Part shown: piece by piece, positions 37,515-47,280 of the stretch | Layout of the letters: each line of letters begins with the position of its first letter | How positions within the stretch are numbered: position 1 is the stretch's first letter | NCBI GenBank assembly: GCA_049890115.1 | Contig: JBMHCC010000016.1 | Location: 45,586-109,585 of the forward strand | Source of the DNA: UBA685 sp049890115 | GTDB taxonomy: Bacteria > Pseudomonadota > Alphaproteobacteria > Puniceispirillales > Puniceispirillaceae | Direction of reading: 5' to 3' | Length of the DNA: 64,000 nucleotides | Program-made: the position numbers and the translations under genes | Notes under the pieces: model-generated | What the model was told of the DNA's origin: nothing | Database searches by the model: none | The model's input: only the letters and a program-made list of their open reading frames with translations

Positions 37515-37686
37515 ATGCAGACCTTTCAGCTATCCCTGCTACGATGACATACAGGATAGGCGACATGTAGGATGTCTGTTACCAATCATCACAGGTGATG
37601 AGGTTTGTTTTTAACAGATTTTTACGATATTGTATCACCAGAAAGCCAGTTTTGTATTTGCCCCTATGTAAAGGCTGCATCATTTT

Positions 37687-38445
37687 ATGAAATTTCACTT
37701 CACCTCATCATCACATGAACAGGCACAAAGCCGCTTTGCTGATATGACAAAACGCTATGGGCAATATGAAATTGCTGAATGCGATGTCATTATCGTGCTT
37801 GGTGGTGATGGGCAAATGTTGAATGCGCTGCGTCAAAATCTTGATTATGGCAAAGATGTCTATGGGATGAATTGCGGCCGTGTTGGCTTTTTGATGAATG
37901 ATTATGATGCTGATGATCTCGAAGAACGCATTGCCAAAACAACTAAGGCACATATCCACCCTCTGCAGATGTCAGCAACAGATATTCATGGTGAAACACA
38001 TAAAGCACTTGCCTTTAATGAGGTTTCCTTATTGCGGCAAACACATGCCGCAGCGCATCTGCAAATTGCGGTTAATGGCCAGATAGAGATGGAAGAGCTT
38101 GTTTGTGATGGCGTTATTCTGGCAACACCGCAAGGCTCAACAGCTTATAATCTATCAGCGCATGGTCCGATCTTACCAATTCGCTCTAATATGCTGGCAT
38201 TAACGCCGATATCTGCCTTTCGCCCACGGCGTTGGCGTGGCGCATTGCTGCCTGATGATTGCGAGGTATCATTTACCGTTCTTGAACCAGATTTCAGATC
38301 ACAATCTATCACAGCTGATAACAGCGAATATCGTGATATTGTCACAGCTCATATCGCTCAGGAACAGTCAATGAAGGTGCGGGTATTACATGATCCTCAT
38401 AATTCGCTATCAGATAGAATTATCAAAGAGCAATTTTCATCATAA
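37687..38445 (+). CDS. nadK: NAD kinase
   Basis: A 252-residue kinase making NADP from NAD. The ATP/metal motif VLGGDGQML holds the GGDG signature. The second conserved region is YGMNCGRVGFLMND, followed by LVCDGVILATPQGSTAYNLS, which includes the GSTAY part of the NAD site. The length is typical of short alphaproteobacterial forms. It is convergent with the hydrolase gene. Confidence 0.96.
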   Translation: MKFHFTSSSHEQAQSRFADMTKRYGQYEIAECDVIIVLGGDGQMLNALRQNLDYGKDVYGMNCGRVGFLMNDYDADDLEERIAKTTKAHIHPLQMSATDIHGETHKALAFNEVSLLRQTHAAAHLQIAVNGQIEMEELVCDGVILATPQGSTAYNLSAHGPILPIRSNMLALTPISAFRPRRWRGALLPDDCEVSFTVLEPDFRSQSITADNSEYRDIVTAHIAQEQSMKVRVLHDPHNSLSDRIIKEQFSS

Positions 38446-38471
38446 TCTTTGATGCCTGATAGGCTGCTTAT

Positions 38472-39440
38472 CTATTTTATAAGTGGCACTGATTGGCCTT
38501 GCCAAAATGACTGTAATCTCTCCCAGAGTATCGCATCTATTGCCGCTGTCTCATTTAATAATTCATGTTTGGCATTGGCAATTTCGACAAGCTCAGCATG
38601 TGGCATAGATGACGCTGCATCACGAATTGCCTGATTTGAGACAATGGACTCCTCCCCCGCAGCCAGTAATAATGTAGGGGTGGTAATATACCTCAGATAG
38701 TTTTTATTTTTTGTGGCATGCGCTACAGAGCGATAGGCTGATGCAACCCAGCCAACTGTTGCGCCGTAACGCCGTAATTCTGGCGCTTCTTCAAACCAGT
38801 GAATTTGCCAAGCATAGCCAGCTTCATCATTGGTAAGGCTATTGGCTGGATCAAAAACACTTAAATCAGCCAAGGATGGTATCTTTGTAAAGGGGACAAA
38901 ATCACGCCATCTACCGGCTATTGTAAGGATAGATGCTAGCAACCGAACCCCAAAAACTGGCCCTTGTCTTGGTTGCATCATCGGAGCTGATAATGCCATG
39001 CTCAACACTTTTTCAGGCAGTCTCTTAGCTGTCAAAATAGCAAGATGCCCGCCCATTGAATGCCCCAAAATATGAAAGGATTTATTCCCCCATCCCGCCT
39101 CTTCCAGCAATGATTGAAGGCTATCAATCTGTGTTTCAAAATCATCACAATGTACGGCTAATTTATCATTGCCAAAATGACCAGAGCGCCCCTGACCAGG
39201 CCAATCAATAGAAAGGCAATCAAAACCAAGGCTGATAAGATGTTTCATTATATGCACATATTTTTCGCAATATTCAGTAAAGCCTGGCAATATCAGCATC
39301 AAAGGGGCGTTATCTATTCCACACTCCCATAAATGCCCTCTGACATTGCCTGATAGGTGCGAGGCAAAGATATCTTTGCCACCTAATCTCGCATTAGCAT
39401 AGCGGCTATCTTTACGAAGACACTCACGCAATATTTGCAC
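38472..39440 (-). CDS. alpha/beta hydrolase (lysophospholipase-like)
   Basis: A 322-residue serine hydrolase with LILPGFTEYCEKY near the oxyanion region, DWPGQGRSG, the nucleophile elbow GHSMGGH, a late aspartate region and a histidine in NAKHELLNE. The layout is that of PldB/monoacylglycerol-lipase type enzymes. The reading frame overlaps the end of atm1 by 17 bases if the GTG at 39440 is used; TTG at 39431 is an alternative. It is the last gene of the suf transcription unit by position. Confidence 0.8.
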   Translation of the reverse strand: MQILRECLRKDSRYANARLGGKDIFASHLSGNVRGHLWECGIDNAPLMLILPGFTEYCEKYVHIMKHLISLGFDCLSIDWPGQGRSGHFGNDKLAVHCDDFETQIDSLQSLLEEAGWGNKSFHILGHSMGGHLAILTAKRLPEKVLSMALSAPMMQPRQGPVFGVRLLASILTIAGRWRDFVPFTKIPSLADLSVFDPANSLTNDEAGYAWQIHWFEEAPELRRYGATVGWVASAYRSVAHATKNKNYLRYITTPTLLLAAGEESIVSNQAIRDAASSMPHAELVEIANAKHELLNETAAIDAILWERLQSFWQGQSVPLIK

Positions 39441-41265
39441 TTTCTGTCAATTCAGGGTCATCTTTATCCAAAAATCCATCAGATTGGCGTGCCCACATCA
39501 CAGCATAAAGGCCGTTTTGCGCTAATAATTCACGATGCGTGCCTCTTTCAGCAATGACACCATCATTCATCACTAAAATCTGATCAGCATCAACAATCGT
39601 CGATAGCCGATGCGCAATCACCAAGGTTGTCTGGCTTTTTGAGACATCATTCAAGCTTTTCTGGATTTCTTTTTCAGTTCGGCTATCAAGGGCGGATGTT
39701 GCTTCATCAAACAAAAAGATCGTTGGCTGTTTTAAAATCGCTCTGGCAATGGCAACACGCTGTTTTTCACCACCTGATAATTTCAAGCCACGTTCACCAA
39801 CAAGAGAGTCATATTTATCAGGTAGCTGGTTGATAAAGCCATCAATCGCTGCCAGCTTTGAGGCATTTTCAATCGCTGTTTGATCAGCCCCAAAATGACC
39901 ATAGCCAATATTATAGCCAATAGAGGCATTAAACATCACCGTATCTTGTGGCACAACACCAATGGCAGCACGCACAGAATCTTGACGCACAGAACGCACA
40001 TCTTGACCATCAATTAAGATGCTGCCTTGCTGGGGATCATAAAAGCGGAATAACAGACGCGATAATGTCGATTTACCAGCCCCACTTGGCCCAACAATCG
40101 CCACTCTTTTGCCTGCTGGCACGGTAAAGGATACCCCTTTTAAAATCGGCCTGTCACGATAGGCGAAATGAACATCTTGAAAGGCTATCTCGCCATGAGA
40201 TAGCTGCAATGCTGGGGCATCTGGCACATCTTTGATATCTGGCTCTTCTTCAATCAAATTCATCATGCGCTCTAAATCAATAATAGACTGGCGCACTTCA
40301 CGATAGACATAACCAAGGAAGTTTAATGGTAAATAAAGCTGCAATAAAAACGTATTAACCGCTACAAAATCACCCACGCTCATATTGCCTTGCTGAATAT
40401 CCCAGCCAGCAAACCCCATAACAAGCACCAGACCAAGGCTGATAATTGCGCCTTGACCCACATTAACCGCTGCTAGAGATGTTCGTGATAAGACTGCTGC
40501 ATCTTCATAAGAGCGCATCGCCTTATCATAGCGCTGTGCTTCATTTTCCTCATTATTGAAATATTTAACTGTCTCATAATTCAAAAGGGAATCAACAGCT
40601 TGTGTTGCAGCTGTTTCATCTGCTTGGTTCATTTGCCGGCGAAACCGCATGCGCCATTCAGTAACACGCATAGTGAAGTAAGAATACAAAACCACAGTCA
40701 CAAAGGTGATAATGGCATAAGGTGCGCCAAATAAATACCATAAGATGGCACTGACAAAAATCACCTCAATCAATAACGGCAGAATTTCAAAAGTTGCCAT
40801 AGTGAGCAGAAATTCAACACCTTTTGCCCCTCTTTCCACAGCTCTTGTCATACCGCCTGTCTGGCGATCGAGGTGAAATTTTAGGGATAATTTATGCAAA
40901 TGACGGAAAGCCTGCATAGCAGCACCACGCACCGCACGCTGGGCCACTCTGGCAAATAGATATTGCTTTGTCTCAGCAAATACTTGCTGGCCAATTCGTG
41001 CCAATGCATAAGCACCAAGCACAAACCACAGCAATGTTATTGAAAAGCCATCATCACCATTCACAATATCAACTGAGGCGCCATATAATAAAGGCGTGAC
41101 CAGATTCGATAATTTGGCAGCTAGCAAACAGGCAAAAGCTGCCATGATGCGCATTCGCACAACACGGTCGCCCTTTGGCGCGGTAAACTCGTATAATTCA
41201 GCTGCTAGCGCACGAAAGCGCGGCCAAAAACCTTTAGTTTCATAGGGTGATTGTTGTTGGTTCAT
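39424..41265 (-). CDS. ATM1-type ABC exporter (permease-ATPase fusion)
   Basis: A 613-residue half-transporter with six membrane segments in residues 40-320 and an ATPase domain: Walker A GPSGAGKST, Q-loop VVPQDTVMF, signature LSGGEKQRVAIARA, Walker B IFLFDEATSALD and the H-loop AHRLST. The TMD motif FNNEENEAQRYDKA is typical of the Atm1/ABCB7/HMT1 group, which export glutathione-bound sulfur or metal species. It overlaps the sufA stop by four bases (ATGA), so it belongs to the suf operon. Confidence 0.9.
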   Translation of the reverse strand: MNQQQSPYETKGFWPRFRALAAELYEFTAPKGDRVVRMRIMAAFACLLAAKLSNLVTPLLYGASVDIVNGDDGFSITLLWFVLGAYALARIGQQVFAETKQYLFARVAQRAVRGAAMQAFRHLHKLSLKFHLDRQTGGMTRAVERGAKGVEFLLTMATFEILPLLIEVIFVSAILWYLFGAPYAIITFVTVVLYSYFTMRVTEWRMRFRRQMNQADETAATQAVDSLLNYETVKYFNNEENEAQRYDKAMRSYEDAAVLSRTSLAAVNVGQGAIISLGLVLVMGFAGWDIQQGNMSVGDFVAVNTFLLQLYLPLNFLGYVYREVRQSIIDLERMMNLIEEEPDIKDVPDAPALQLSHGEIAFQDVHFAYRDRPILKGVSFTVPAGKRVAIVGPSGAGKSTLSRLLFRFYDPQQGSILIDGQDVRSVRQDSVRAAIGVVPQDTVMFNASIGYNIGYGHFGADQTAIENASKLAAIDGFINQLPDKYDSLVGERGLKLSGGEKQRVAIARAILKQPTIFLFDEATSALDSRTEKEIQKSLNDVSKSQTTLVIAHRLSTIVDADQILVMNDGVIAERGTHRELLAQNGLYAVMWARQSDGFLDKDDPELTESANIA

Positions 41266-41618
41266 GTTTCAACCGTGAAACTTTCACCACAACCGCAACG
41301 CGCTGTCTCATTGGGGTTATTAAAAACAAACTGGCTTGAAAATTTTTCTTCAACCCAATCCATTTCAGAGCCAATCAAAAACATGACCGCAGACGGATCT
41401 ATCAAAATAGTCACACCATCTTGTGTGATTTCATCTTCAAACATCTTTTTTTCAGTGGCAAATTCAACCACATATTGCAAACCTGAACAGCCAGCTGTTT
41501 TAATGCCAACACGCAAGCCAATCACGTCATTATCAGCACGCCCCATTAGGGTTTCAACATGAGATTTCGCCCTGTCAGTCAGGGTTAAAATAGGCTTTGA
41601 GCCATCGCCAAACATCAT
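41262..41618 (-). CDS. sufA: A-type Fe-S carrier (SufA/IscA/ErpA family)
   Basis: A 118-residue A-type carrier with the three conserved cysteines in the pattern KTAGCSGLQY and RCGCGESF. It takes or delivers [Fe-S] clusters to target proteins. AGGGG precedes the ATG at 41618 with seven-base spacing. By position in the suf operon it is best called SufA, but sequence alone does not separate SufA, IscA and ErpA. Confidence 0.9.
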   Translation of the reverse strand: MMFGDGSKPILTLTDRAKSHVETLMGRADNDVIGLRVGIKTAGCSGLQYVVEFATEKKMFEDEITQDGVTILIDPSAVMFLIGSEMDWVEEKFSSQFVFNNPNETARCGCGESFTVET

Positions 41619-41637
41619 TTTTTTGCCCCTTTTACAG

Positions 41638-42066
41638 CTAGAAATTCATATCAAGTGCCAGCTTGGCATCTTCACTCATACGCTCTTTTGTCCAGGCAGG
41701 CTCCCACACCAGCGAAACAGATACCTGTCCCACATCACCTAATTCAGCAACAGCTCTGGCAACTTGTGCTGGCATCTCACCAGCCACAGGACACCCTGGT
41801 GCTGTCAGCGACATGGTAATAGCCACATCACCATTGTCAGCGCGAATAATGTCGTAAATCAAGCCTAATTCATAAATATTAACGGGAATTTCTGGATCTT
41901 CAATCGTCTCTAGAGCGGCGATAATACCAGCCTCAGAGGCTTTACCAGCTATAGCGCTCTTAGCAATAGGCGAGCCAGCATGAGCGGTATAGCCATGACT
42001 GACATCAGGCAGAAAATCCTGTAAATCAGGGCCATTTTCAAATTTTGATTTATCAAAATCACTCAT
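41638..42066 (-). CDS. sufT: SUF system protein SufT (DUF59/MIP18 family)
   Basis: A 142-residue protein. After a variable N-terminal 45 residues, the MIP18 domain shows ALETIEDPEIPVNIYELGLIYDI, MSLTAPGCPVAGEMP with the conserved cysteine, and VWEPAWTKERMS. SufT proteins help Fe-S cluster maturation in an auxiliary role. It overlaps sufS by four bases (ATGA). Confidence 0.92.
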   Translation of the reverse strand: MSDFDKSKFENGPDLQDFLPDVSHGYTAHAGSPIAKSAIAGKASEAGIIAALETIEDPEIPVNIYELGLIYDIIRADNGDVAITMSLTAPGCPVAGEMPAQVARAVAELGDVGQVSVSLVWEPAWTKERMSEDAKLALDMNF

Positions 42067-43283
42067 GCACGAAAGATCCTATTTACCTTTTGCAATGCCT
42101 CTGCCAACACATCGAAATCATCCTTGATGGTATAGATACCAACAGATGCTCTAGCCGTTGAAGACAGCCCAAGTGATTTCATCAAAGGCTGTGCGCAATG
42201 ATGGCCAGCACGAATAGCAACGCCATCATGATCTATCAATGTGGCAATATCATGAGGATGAGCATCATCAAGCGTAAACGAAATCACACCTGATTTACCA
42301 GCTGCTGTGCCAATAAGATTTAACCCTTCAACAGACGATAATTTTTGCATTCCATAACGCAATAAATCTTGTTCATGATCTCGGATAGCTGCCATGCCAA
42401 TAGCTTGCACATAATCAATCGCGGCACCAAGCCCGATACATTCTGCGATAGGCGGCGTTCCTGCTTCAAAACGTGCTGGCGGCGGCGCATAGGTAGAATG
42501 GGTAATTTCCACATCATCAATCATATCACCACCTCCTAAAAAAGGTGGCATATCAGCTAGGATCTCTGCTCTGCCCCAGCAAACACCGATACCGCTTGGG
42601 CCATATAATTTATGACCTGAAAAGACATAAAAATCACAGCCAATGCTTTGCACATCAACTGGCATGTGAATAACACCCTGACAACCATCCACAACAAAAA
42701 GCGCCCCAACATTTTGGGCAAGCTCTGCTATCATGGTAAGCGGAAAAACAGTGCCAAGCACGTTTGAGACATGCGGGATTGAGATGATTTTCGTGCGATC
42801 TGTTACAAGTGAGCGAAAAGCAGCTTCATCAAATGACCCATCATCACCCATCGGTGCTGCGATAATTTTTGCACCTGTTTTCTCAGCTATCATCTGCCAT
42901 GGCACAATATTGGCATGATGATCACAAATCGAAATCAAGATTTCATCATCTTGTGATAAATTACTGCCACCCCAGCATTGCGCAATGAGGTTCAAAGACA
43001 TAGTAGCACCAGAGGTGAAAATCACTTCATCAGTGCTGTTAGCATTAATCAGCGTTACGACTTTCTGACGTACCGCTTCATAAGCATCTGTCGAAGCTTC
43101 TGAGAGATAATGCAACCCACGATGCACATTGGCATAGGTTTGGCTATAGGCCTGATGCAAGGCGTCGAGCACCATTTGCGGTTTTTGTGCAGAAGCAGCA
43201 CTATCCAGATAAACAAGCCTGTTCCCATTCACGCTTTCTTGCAGAATGGGAAAATCTGAACGTATTGCTGCAAAATCAGCCAC
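42063..43283 (-). CDS. sufS: cysteine desulfurase SufS
   Basis: A 406-residue group II desulfurase. The PLP lysine is in FSGHKLYGPSG, the PLP-stacking region is ICDHHANIVPW and the active cysteine is in RAGHHCAQPLM. It takes sulfur from cysteine for cluster assembly. The GTG start overlaps the sufD end by eight bases. No SufE or SufU partner gene is seen in the window. Confidence 0.96.
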   Translation of the reverse strand: MADFAAIRSDFPILQESVNGNRLVYLDSAASAQKPQMVLDALHQAYSQTYANVHRGLHYLSEASTDAYEAVRQKVVTLINANSTDEVIFTSGATMSLNLIAQCWGGSNLSQDDEILISICDHHANIVPWQMIAEKTGAKIIAAPMGDDGSFDEAAFRSLVTDRTKIISIPHVSNVLGTVFPLTMIAELAQNVGALFVVDGCQGVIHMPVDVQSIGCDFYVFSGHKLYGPSGIGVCWGRAEILADMPPFLGGGDMIDDVEITHSTYAPPPARFEAGTPPIAECIGLGAAIDYVQAIGMAAIRDHEQDLLRYGMQKLSSVEGLNLIGTAAGKSGVISFTLDDAHPHDIATLIDHDGVAIRAGHHCAQPLMKSLGLSSTARASVGIYTIKDDFDVLAEALQKVNRIFRA

Positions 43284-44460
43284 GAGCTGCCTCCGTCATC
43301 CAAGCAGCGATAGCATTTCGCAAAATGGCGGCAAGATGCTCATCTCTGACAGATTCAACCCCATCAAGAAGGAATGCCTCAATCAGCATATTTCTGGCAT
43401 CAGCTTCAGCAATGCCGCGGCTTTTCAGATAAAATAGATGTGTTTCATCAATCTCACCAACAGTTGCCCCGTGCGAGCACACCACATCATCAGCAAAGAT
43501 CTCAAGCTCAGGCTTAGCATCAGCTTCTGCTTTACGTGACAGCAATAAAGCACGGCTCATTTGCTGACCATCTGTCTTTTGCGCATCTTTGGCAACCAGC
43601 ACCTTGCCCTGAAATACCCCGCGTGCTTCATCATCTAAAACACCGCGAATAATCTGGCTTGACTGACAATTTGGCACTAGATGCAGCATCCGACTTGTGA
43701 CATCTTGATGCTGCTGACCACGCCCTAGATAAATCGCAGATAACGCTGTTTGGGCATGTTCACCATTTAAATGAATATGTGTCTCATGACGGCCAAGCGC
43801 ACCACCATAAGCAAGGGTGAAGCTGTTAATATCAGCTTGTTCAGCAACAGCCATAACAGATAGAGCCAAATGATGGCTATCAAGGCTATCATTCTGTAAT
43901 TTGATGTGATCCAATTTCGCAGATGCAGCGATATCAAACACCATCACAGGGGCTGATAAAGCAGCGTTACCATGATGCATTTCAGCCATCTGGAACTGGC
44001 TATTTTCACCCATACGAACAATCACAAAAGGATGAGATGAACTTGTCTGGACGCCATCTGTAAACTGCAAGGTTATTGGTGTGTCAATCACTGCCCCATC
44101 TGCGATTTCGATCAGATAGGCACCTGTGATATGGCCAAGCCCTAAATCGCGCAGCATGTGATCATCAGGCAATAAAGATGCCGCATCACAAAAGGCCTTT
44201 GTCTCACTATCAATCACAGTCAGGCTGACCCCAGCTGGCAAATTATCACCACCAGACACTAACCATCCTGCTGAAAAAATTAATGTGGCAGGGCTTGTGT
44301 CAGCAGCAGCAGATTGTGGCTCAGACGGGCTGATGGTGACATCAGCTAATCTTGTATAAATCCAAGCCTCATCCTTGGCAGATGGTAGGCCTCTTGCATC
44401 AAATTGTGCTTTGGCTTGCTGGCAAATCTGGCTTGTTTGGCGAAGATTATCAGGCTGCAT
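43276..44460 (-). CDS. sufD: Fe-S assembly scaffold subunit SufD
   Basis: A 394-residue protein of the SufB/SufD family, with a beta-helix core and the C-terminal features ARGVFQGKVLVA, DDVVCSHGATVGEID and LFYLKSRGI. It is a partner of SufB and SufC in the scaffold. The ATG at 44460 overlaps the sufC end by 11 bases; a TTG one codon upstream is in frame. The N-terminal 100 residues are divergent, as is usual for SufD. Confidence 0.95.
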   Translation of the reverse strand: MQPDNLRQTSQICQQAKAQFDARGLPSAKDEAWIYTRLADVTISPSEPQSAAADTSPATLIFSAGWLVSGGDNLPAGVSLTVIDSETKAFCDAASLLPDDHMLRDLGLGHITGAYLIEIADGAVIDTPITLQFTDGVQTSSSHPFVIVRMGENSQFQMAEMHHGNAALSAPVMVFDIAASAKLDHIKLQNDSLDSHHLALSVMAVAEQADINSFTLAYGGALGRHETHIHLNGEHAQTALSAIYLGRGQQHQDVTSRMLHLVPNCQSSQIIRGVLDDEARGVFQGKVLVAKDAQKTDGQQMSRALLLSRKAEADAKPELEIFADDVVCSHGATVGEIDETHLFYLKSRGIAEADARNMLIEAFLLDGVESVRDEHLAAILRNAIAAWMTEAARG

Positions 44461-45202
44461 CAATCAACCCCGCATAACCATTTTCTTCAACTTCTAAGGC
44501 CAGATTTTTATCACCAGATTTGATGATCTTACCACCTGCCAGAATATGCACATGATCAGGCACAATATGAGATAATAGGCGCTGATAATGCGTGATAACT
44601 AGCATCCCGCGTTCTGGTCCACGAAGCGCGTTAACACCCTCAGAGACAATCCGCAATGCGTCAACATCAAGACCTGAATCAGTTTCATCTAAGACAGCGA
44701 TTGACGGCTCAAGCAAAGCCATCTGTAAGATCTCATAGCGTTTTTTCTCACCGCCAGAAAAGCCCACATTCACAAAGCGTTTCAGCATATCATCACCGAC
44801 GCCTAATTCTTTGGCTTTCGCACGGACCATTTTCACAAAAGCAAGCTGGTCAACTTCCTCTTTGCCAGCCTCGCGCAATCTGGCATTAACCGCCGCACGC
44901 AAAAAGGCCATGCCGCCAACACCTGGCAATTCAACAGGATATTGAAAGGCGAGGAACATGCCAGCTCTGGCACGCTCATCTGCTTCCATTTCAAGTACAG
45001 ATTCACCATCCAGCAAAATATCGCCCTCTGTTACCTCATAACCATCACGGCCAGATAGAACATAAGATAAGGTGCTTTTACCAGACCCGTTTGGCCCCAT
45101 AATCGCATGAACTTCACCGCGGTTAATGGTCAAATCAATCCCATGCAGGATTTCAGTATCACCAATACGGGCATGCAGGTTTTTAATTTCAATCAAAGCC
45201 AT
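44450..45202 (-). CDS. sufC: Fe-S assembly ATPase SufC
   Basis: A 250-residue ABC-type ATPase: Walker A GPNGSGKST, Q-loop AFQYPVELPGV, signature VGFSGGEKKRYEILQ, Walker B AVLDETDSGLD and H-loop ITHYQRLL. It powers the SufBCD scaffold. It sits 11 bases after sufB and overlaps sufD. Confidence 0.97.
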   Translation of the reverse strand: MALIEIKNLHARIGDTEILHGIDLTINRGEVHAIMGPNGSGKSTLSYVLSGRDGYEVTEGDILLDGESVLEMEADERARAGMFLAFQYPVELPGVGGMAFLRAAVNARLREAGKEEVDQLAFVKMVRAKAKELGVGDDMLKRFVNVGFSGGEKKRYEILQMALLEPSIAVLDETDSGLDVDALRIVSEGVNALRGPERGMLVITHYQRLLSHIVPDHVHILAGGKIIKSGDKNLALEVEENGYAGLIDAA

Positions 45203-45213
45203 AATTCTTCTTT

Positions 45214-46665
45214 CTATCCAACTGAGCCTTCAAGGCTAATACCGATTAATTTTTGCGCTTCAACAGCGAATTCCATTGGCAATTCTTTCATCACTTCACG
45301 GCAAAAGCCATTGACGATCAAAGACACTGATTCTTCTTCATCAAGACCACGCTGGCGGCAATAAAACAGCTGATCTTCTGAAATGCGTGATGTGGTTGCT
45401 TCATGTTCAATCTTGCCAGATGGGTTGCGTGAGACAATATAAGGCACCGTATGTGCCCCACATGTATCACCAACCAATAAGCTGTCACATTGCGTGAAAT
45501 TACGTGCATTTTCAGCCTTTGGCATCACCTGTACCAAGCCACGATAAGTGTTATTTGACTTACCAGCTGAGATACCTTTGGAAATGATGGTTGAGCGGCT
45601 GCCTTCCCCTAGATGGATCATCTTCGTGCCAGTATCTGCTTGCTGGGCACCATTGGTGACAGCAACTGAGTAAAACTCACCAACGCTATCTCTGCCTTGC
45701 AAAATACAAGATGGATATTTCCAAGTAATAGCAGAGCCTGTTTCAACCTGTGTCCAGGAAATCTTTGAACGATCGCCGCGACATGCACCACGTTTTGTTA
45801 CAAAATTATAAATGCCGCCCTTGCCTTCGGCATCGCCAGGGTACCAATTCTGCACTGTGGAATATTTAATCTCAGCATCTTCTAATGCCACAAGCTCAAC
45901 CACAGCAGCATGAAGCTGGTTTTCATCTCTTTGCGGGGCTGTACACCCTTCAAGGTAGGACACATAAGAAGCATCTTCAGCAATGATAAGGGTGCGTTCA
46001 AACTGACCTGTATTACGCTCATTAATGCGGAAATAGGTTGATAATTCCATCGGGCAGCGTACCCCTTTTGGAATATAAACAAATGATCCATCCGTAAATA
46101 CAGCTGAATTCAAGGCTGAAAAATAATTATCAGCAACAGGCACAACAGAGCCTAAATATTTTTTCACAAGCTCTGGATGATTATGAACCGCCTCTGAAAT
46201 CGGGCAGAAAATAACGCCTGATTTTGCCAGCTCTTCACGGAATGTCGTTGCAACTGATACAGAATCAAACACAGCATCGACCGCAACACCAGCCAGCATT
46301 TTCTGTTCATTTAGGGGGATACCTAGCTTTTCATAAGTTGCCAGCAATTCAGGGTCTACCTCATCAAGAGATTTTGGTCCTTCAGCTGATTTTGGCGCTG
46401 CGTAATAATAATAATCCTGATAATCAATCGGCCGAATATTCAGCTTTGCCCAATCTGGCGTATCCATAGCCAGCCATTTTTGATAGGCCTTCAAGCGCCA
46501 TTCTAACAACCAGTCAGGCTCATCTTTTTTCGCTGAAATAAAGCGGATAATATCTTCATTCAGACCCTTTGGGGCCTTATCAGTCTCGATATCAGTGACA
46601 AAGCCATATTTATACTGACCAGTCGCTTCTTCGACAGCTTGGATTGTTTGTTCGGTAGCAGCCAT
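45214..46665 (-). CDS. sufB: Fe-S assembly scaffold subunit SufB
   Basis: A 483-residue scaffold protein. Family segments include NYFSALNSAVFTDGSFVYIP, RINERNTGQFERTLI, YLEGCTAPQRDENQLHAAV (holding a functional cysteine), NWYPGDAEGKGGIYNFVTKRG and the C-terminal EATTSRISEDQLFYCRQRG. It receives sulfur and iron to form clusters. It is the first enzyme gene after the rrf2 regulator, with a four-base gap. Confidence 0.97.
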   Translation of the reverse strand: MAATEQTIQAVEEATGQYKYGFVTDIETDKAPKGLNEDIIRFISAKKDEPDWLLEWRLKAYQKWLAMDTPDWAKLNIRPIDYQDYYYYAAPKSAEGPKSLDEVDPELLATYEKLGIPLNEQKMLAGVAVDAVFDSVSVATTFREELAKSGVIFCPISEAVHNHPELVKKYLGSVVPVADNYFSALNSAVFTDGSFVYIPKGVRCPMELSTYFRINERNTGQFERTLIIAEDASYVSYLEGCTAPQRDENQLHAAVVELVALEDAEIKYSTVQNWYPGDAEGKGGIYNFVTKRGACRGDRSKISWTQVETGSAITWKYPSCILQGRDSVGEFYSVAVTNGAQQADTGTKMIHLGEGSRSTIISKGISAGKSNNTYRGLVQVMPKAENARNFTQCDSLLVGDTCGAHTVPYIVSRNPSGKIEHEATTSRISEDQLFYCRQRGLDEEESVSLIVNGFCREVMKELPMEFAVEAQKLIGISLEGSVG

Positions 46666-46669
46666 TTTT

Positions 46670-47158
46670 CTAACTCAATCTCTGAGACTGAATACCAGCC
46701 TCTTTTTGTTCATAATCGGTTGTAGCCATTTGTCCCATTTCCGGAAATAACATCTCCGGGTCACATAATTTTTCCAGCGTCAGATTATCTAATGCTGAAC
46801 GGAGTGCTTCATTCACCTCATTCCAATTACCGCTCATAAAGCAGCCATGACGTGTCTCACAAGGGTCAGCCACCCCCTCAACACAAGCAGTTAACGCAAT
46901 CGGCCCCTCGATCGCCTCAATCACCTGAGCAGCCGAAATCGCAGCTGGCGCACGAGCCAGCCGATAGCCGCCATTCGCACCACGCTCTGCCACGATAATG
47001 CCAGCGCGCACTAATTCTTTGGCAATCTTTGCAATCGTCGTCTGATTCAGCTGGGTGTGATGCGCAATCATCGCACTTGCAACAAGTTCATTCCGGCGCG
47101 CCGCAAGGACTGCCAGAACCAAAATTGCATAATCTGTCATTCTGTTTAAACGAAGCAT
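46670..47158 (-). CDS. Rrf2-family suf operon regulator (IscR-like)
   Basis: A 162-residue Rrf2 winged-helix regulator: N-terminal LNRMTDYAILVLAVLA, recognition helix region QTTIAKIAKELVRAGI, wing GANGGYRLAR, and three cysteines C92, C100 and C106 that can hold a [2Fe-2S] cluster, though the first spacing is seven and not five as in IscR. It matches the SUF-system regulator subfamily. The ATG at 47158 follows AAGGCG. It is the first gene of the suf operon and probably autoregulates through the palindrome at 47206-47218. Confidence 0.92.
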   Translation of the reverse strand: MLRLNRMTDYAILVLAVLAARRNELVASAMIAHHTQLNQTTIAKIAKELVRAGIIVAERGANGGYRLARAPAAISAAQVIEAIEGPIALTACVEGVADPCETRHGCFMSGNWNEVNEALRSALDNLTLEKLCDPEMLFPEMGQMATTDYEQKEAGIQSQRLS

Positions 47159-47185
47159 CAAAACGCCTTAAACGCATTAGATATT

Positions 47186-47204
47186 GCGAATGATTATCAA
47201 TATC
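47186..47204 (-). promoter_or_regulatory. Fur-like box upstream of the suf operon
   Basis: Read on the minus strand, GATATTGATAATCATTCGC matches the 19-base Fur consensus GATAATGATAATCATTATC at 16 positions. It lies 28-46 bases before the regulator start and touches the IscR-like site. Confidence 0.6.
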
Positions 47205-47224
47205 AGACTAAATTAGTCTAGTAT
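47200..47224. promoter_or_regulatory. IscR type-1-like operator upstream of the suf operon
   Basis: The core GACTAAATTAGTC (47206-47218) is a perfect palindrome and fits the E. coli IscR type-1 core GACTRWWWYAGTC at every position. The flanking bases also fit in part: ATA on the left and GTAT on the right. It lies upstream of the rrf2-suf operon. Confidence 0.7.
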
Positions 47225-47280
47225 GACTGTAACTTAGGCAGTGGCTGGAAAAAATCAAGTGATAATCGACAATTTTTTGC

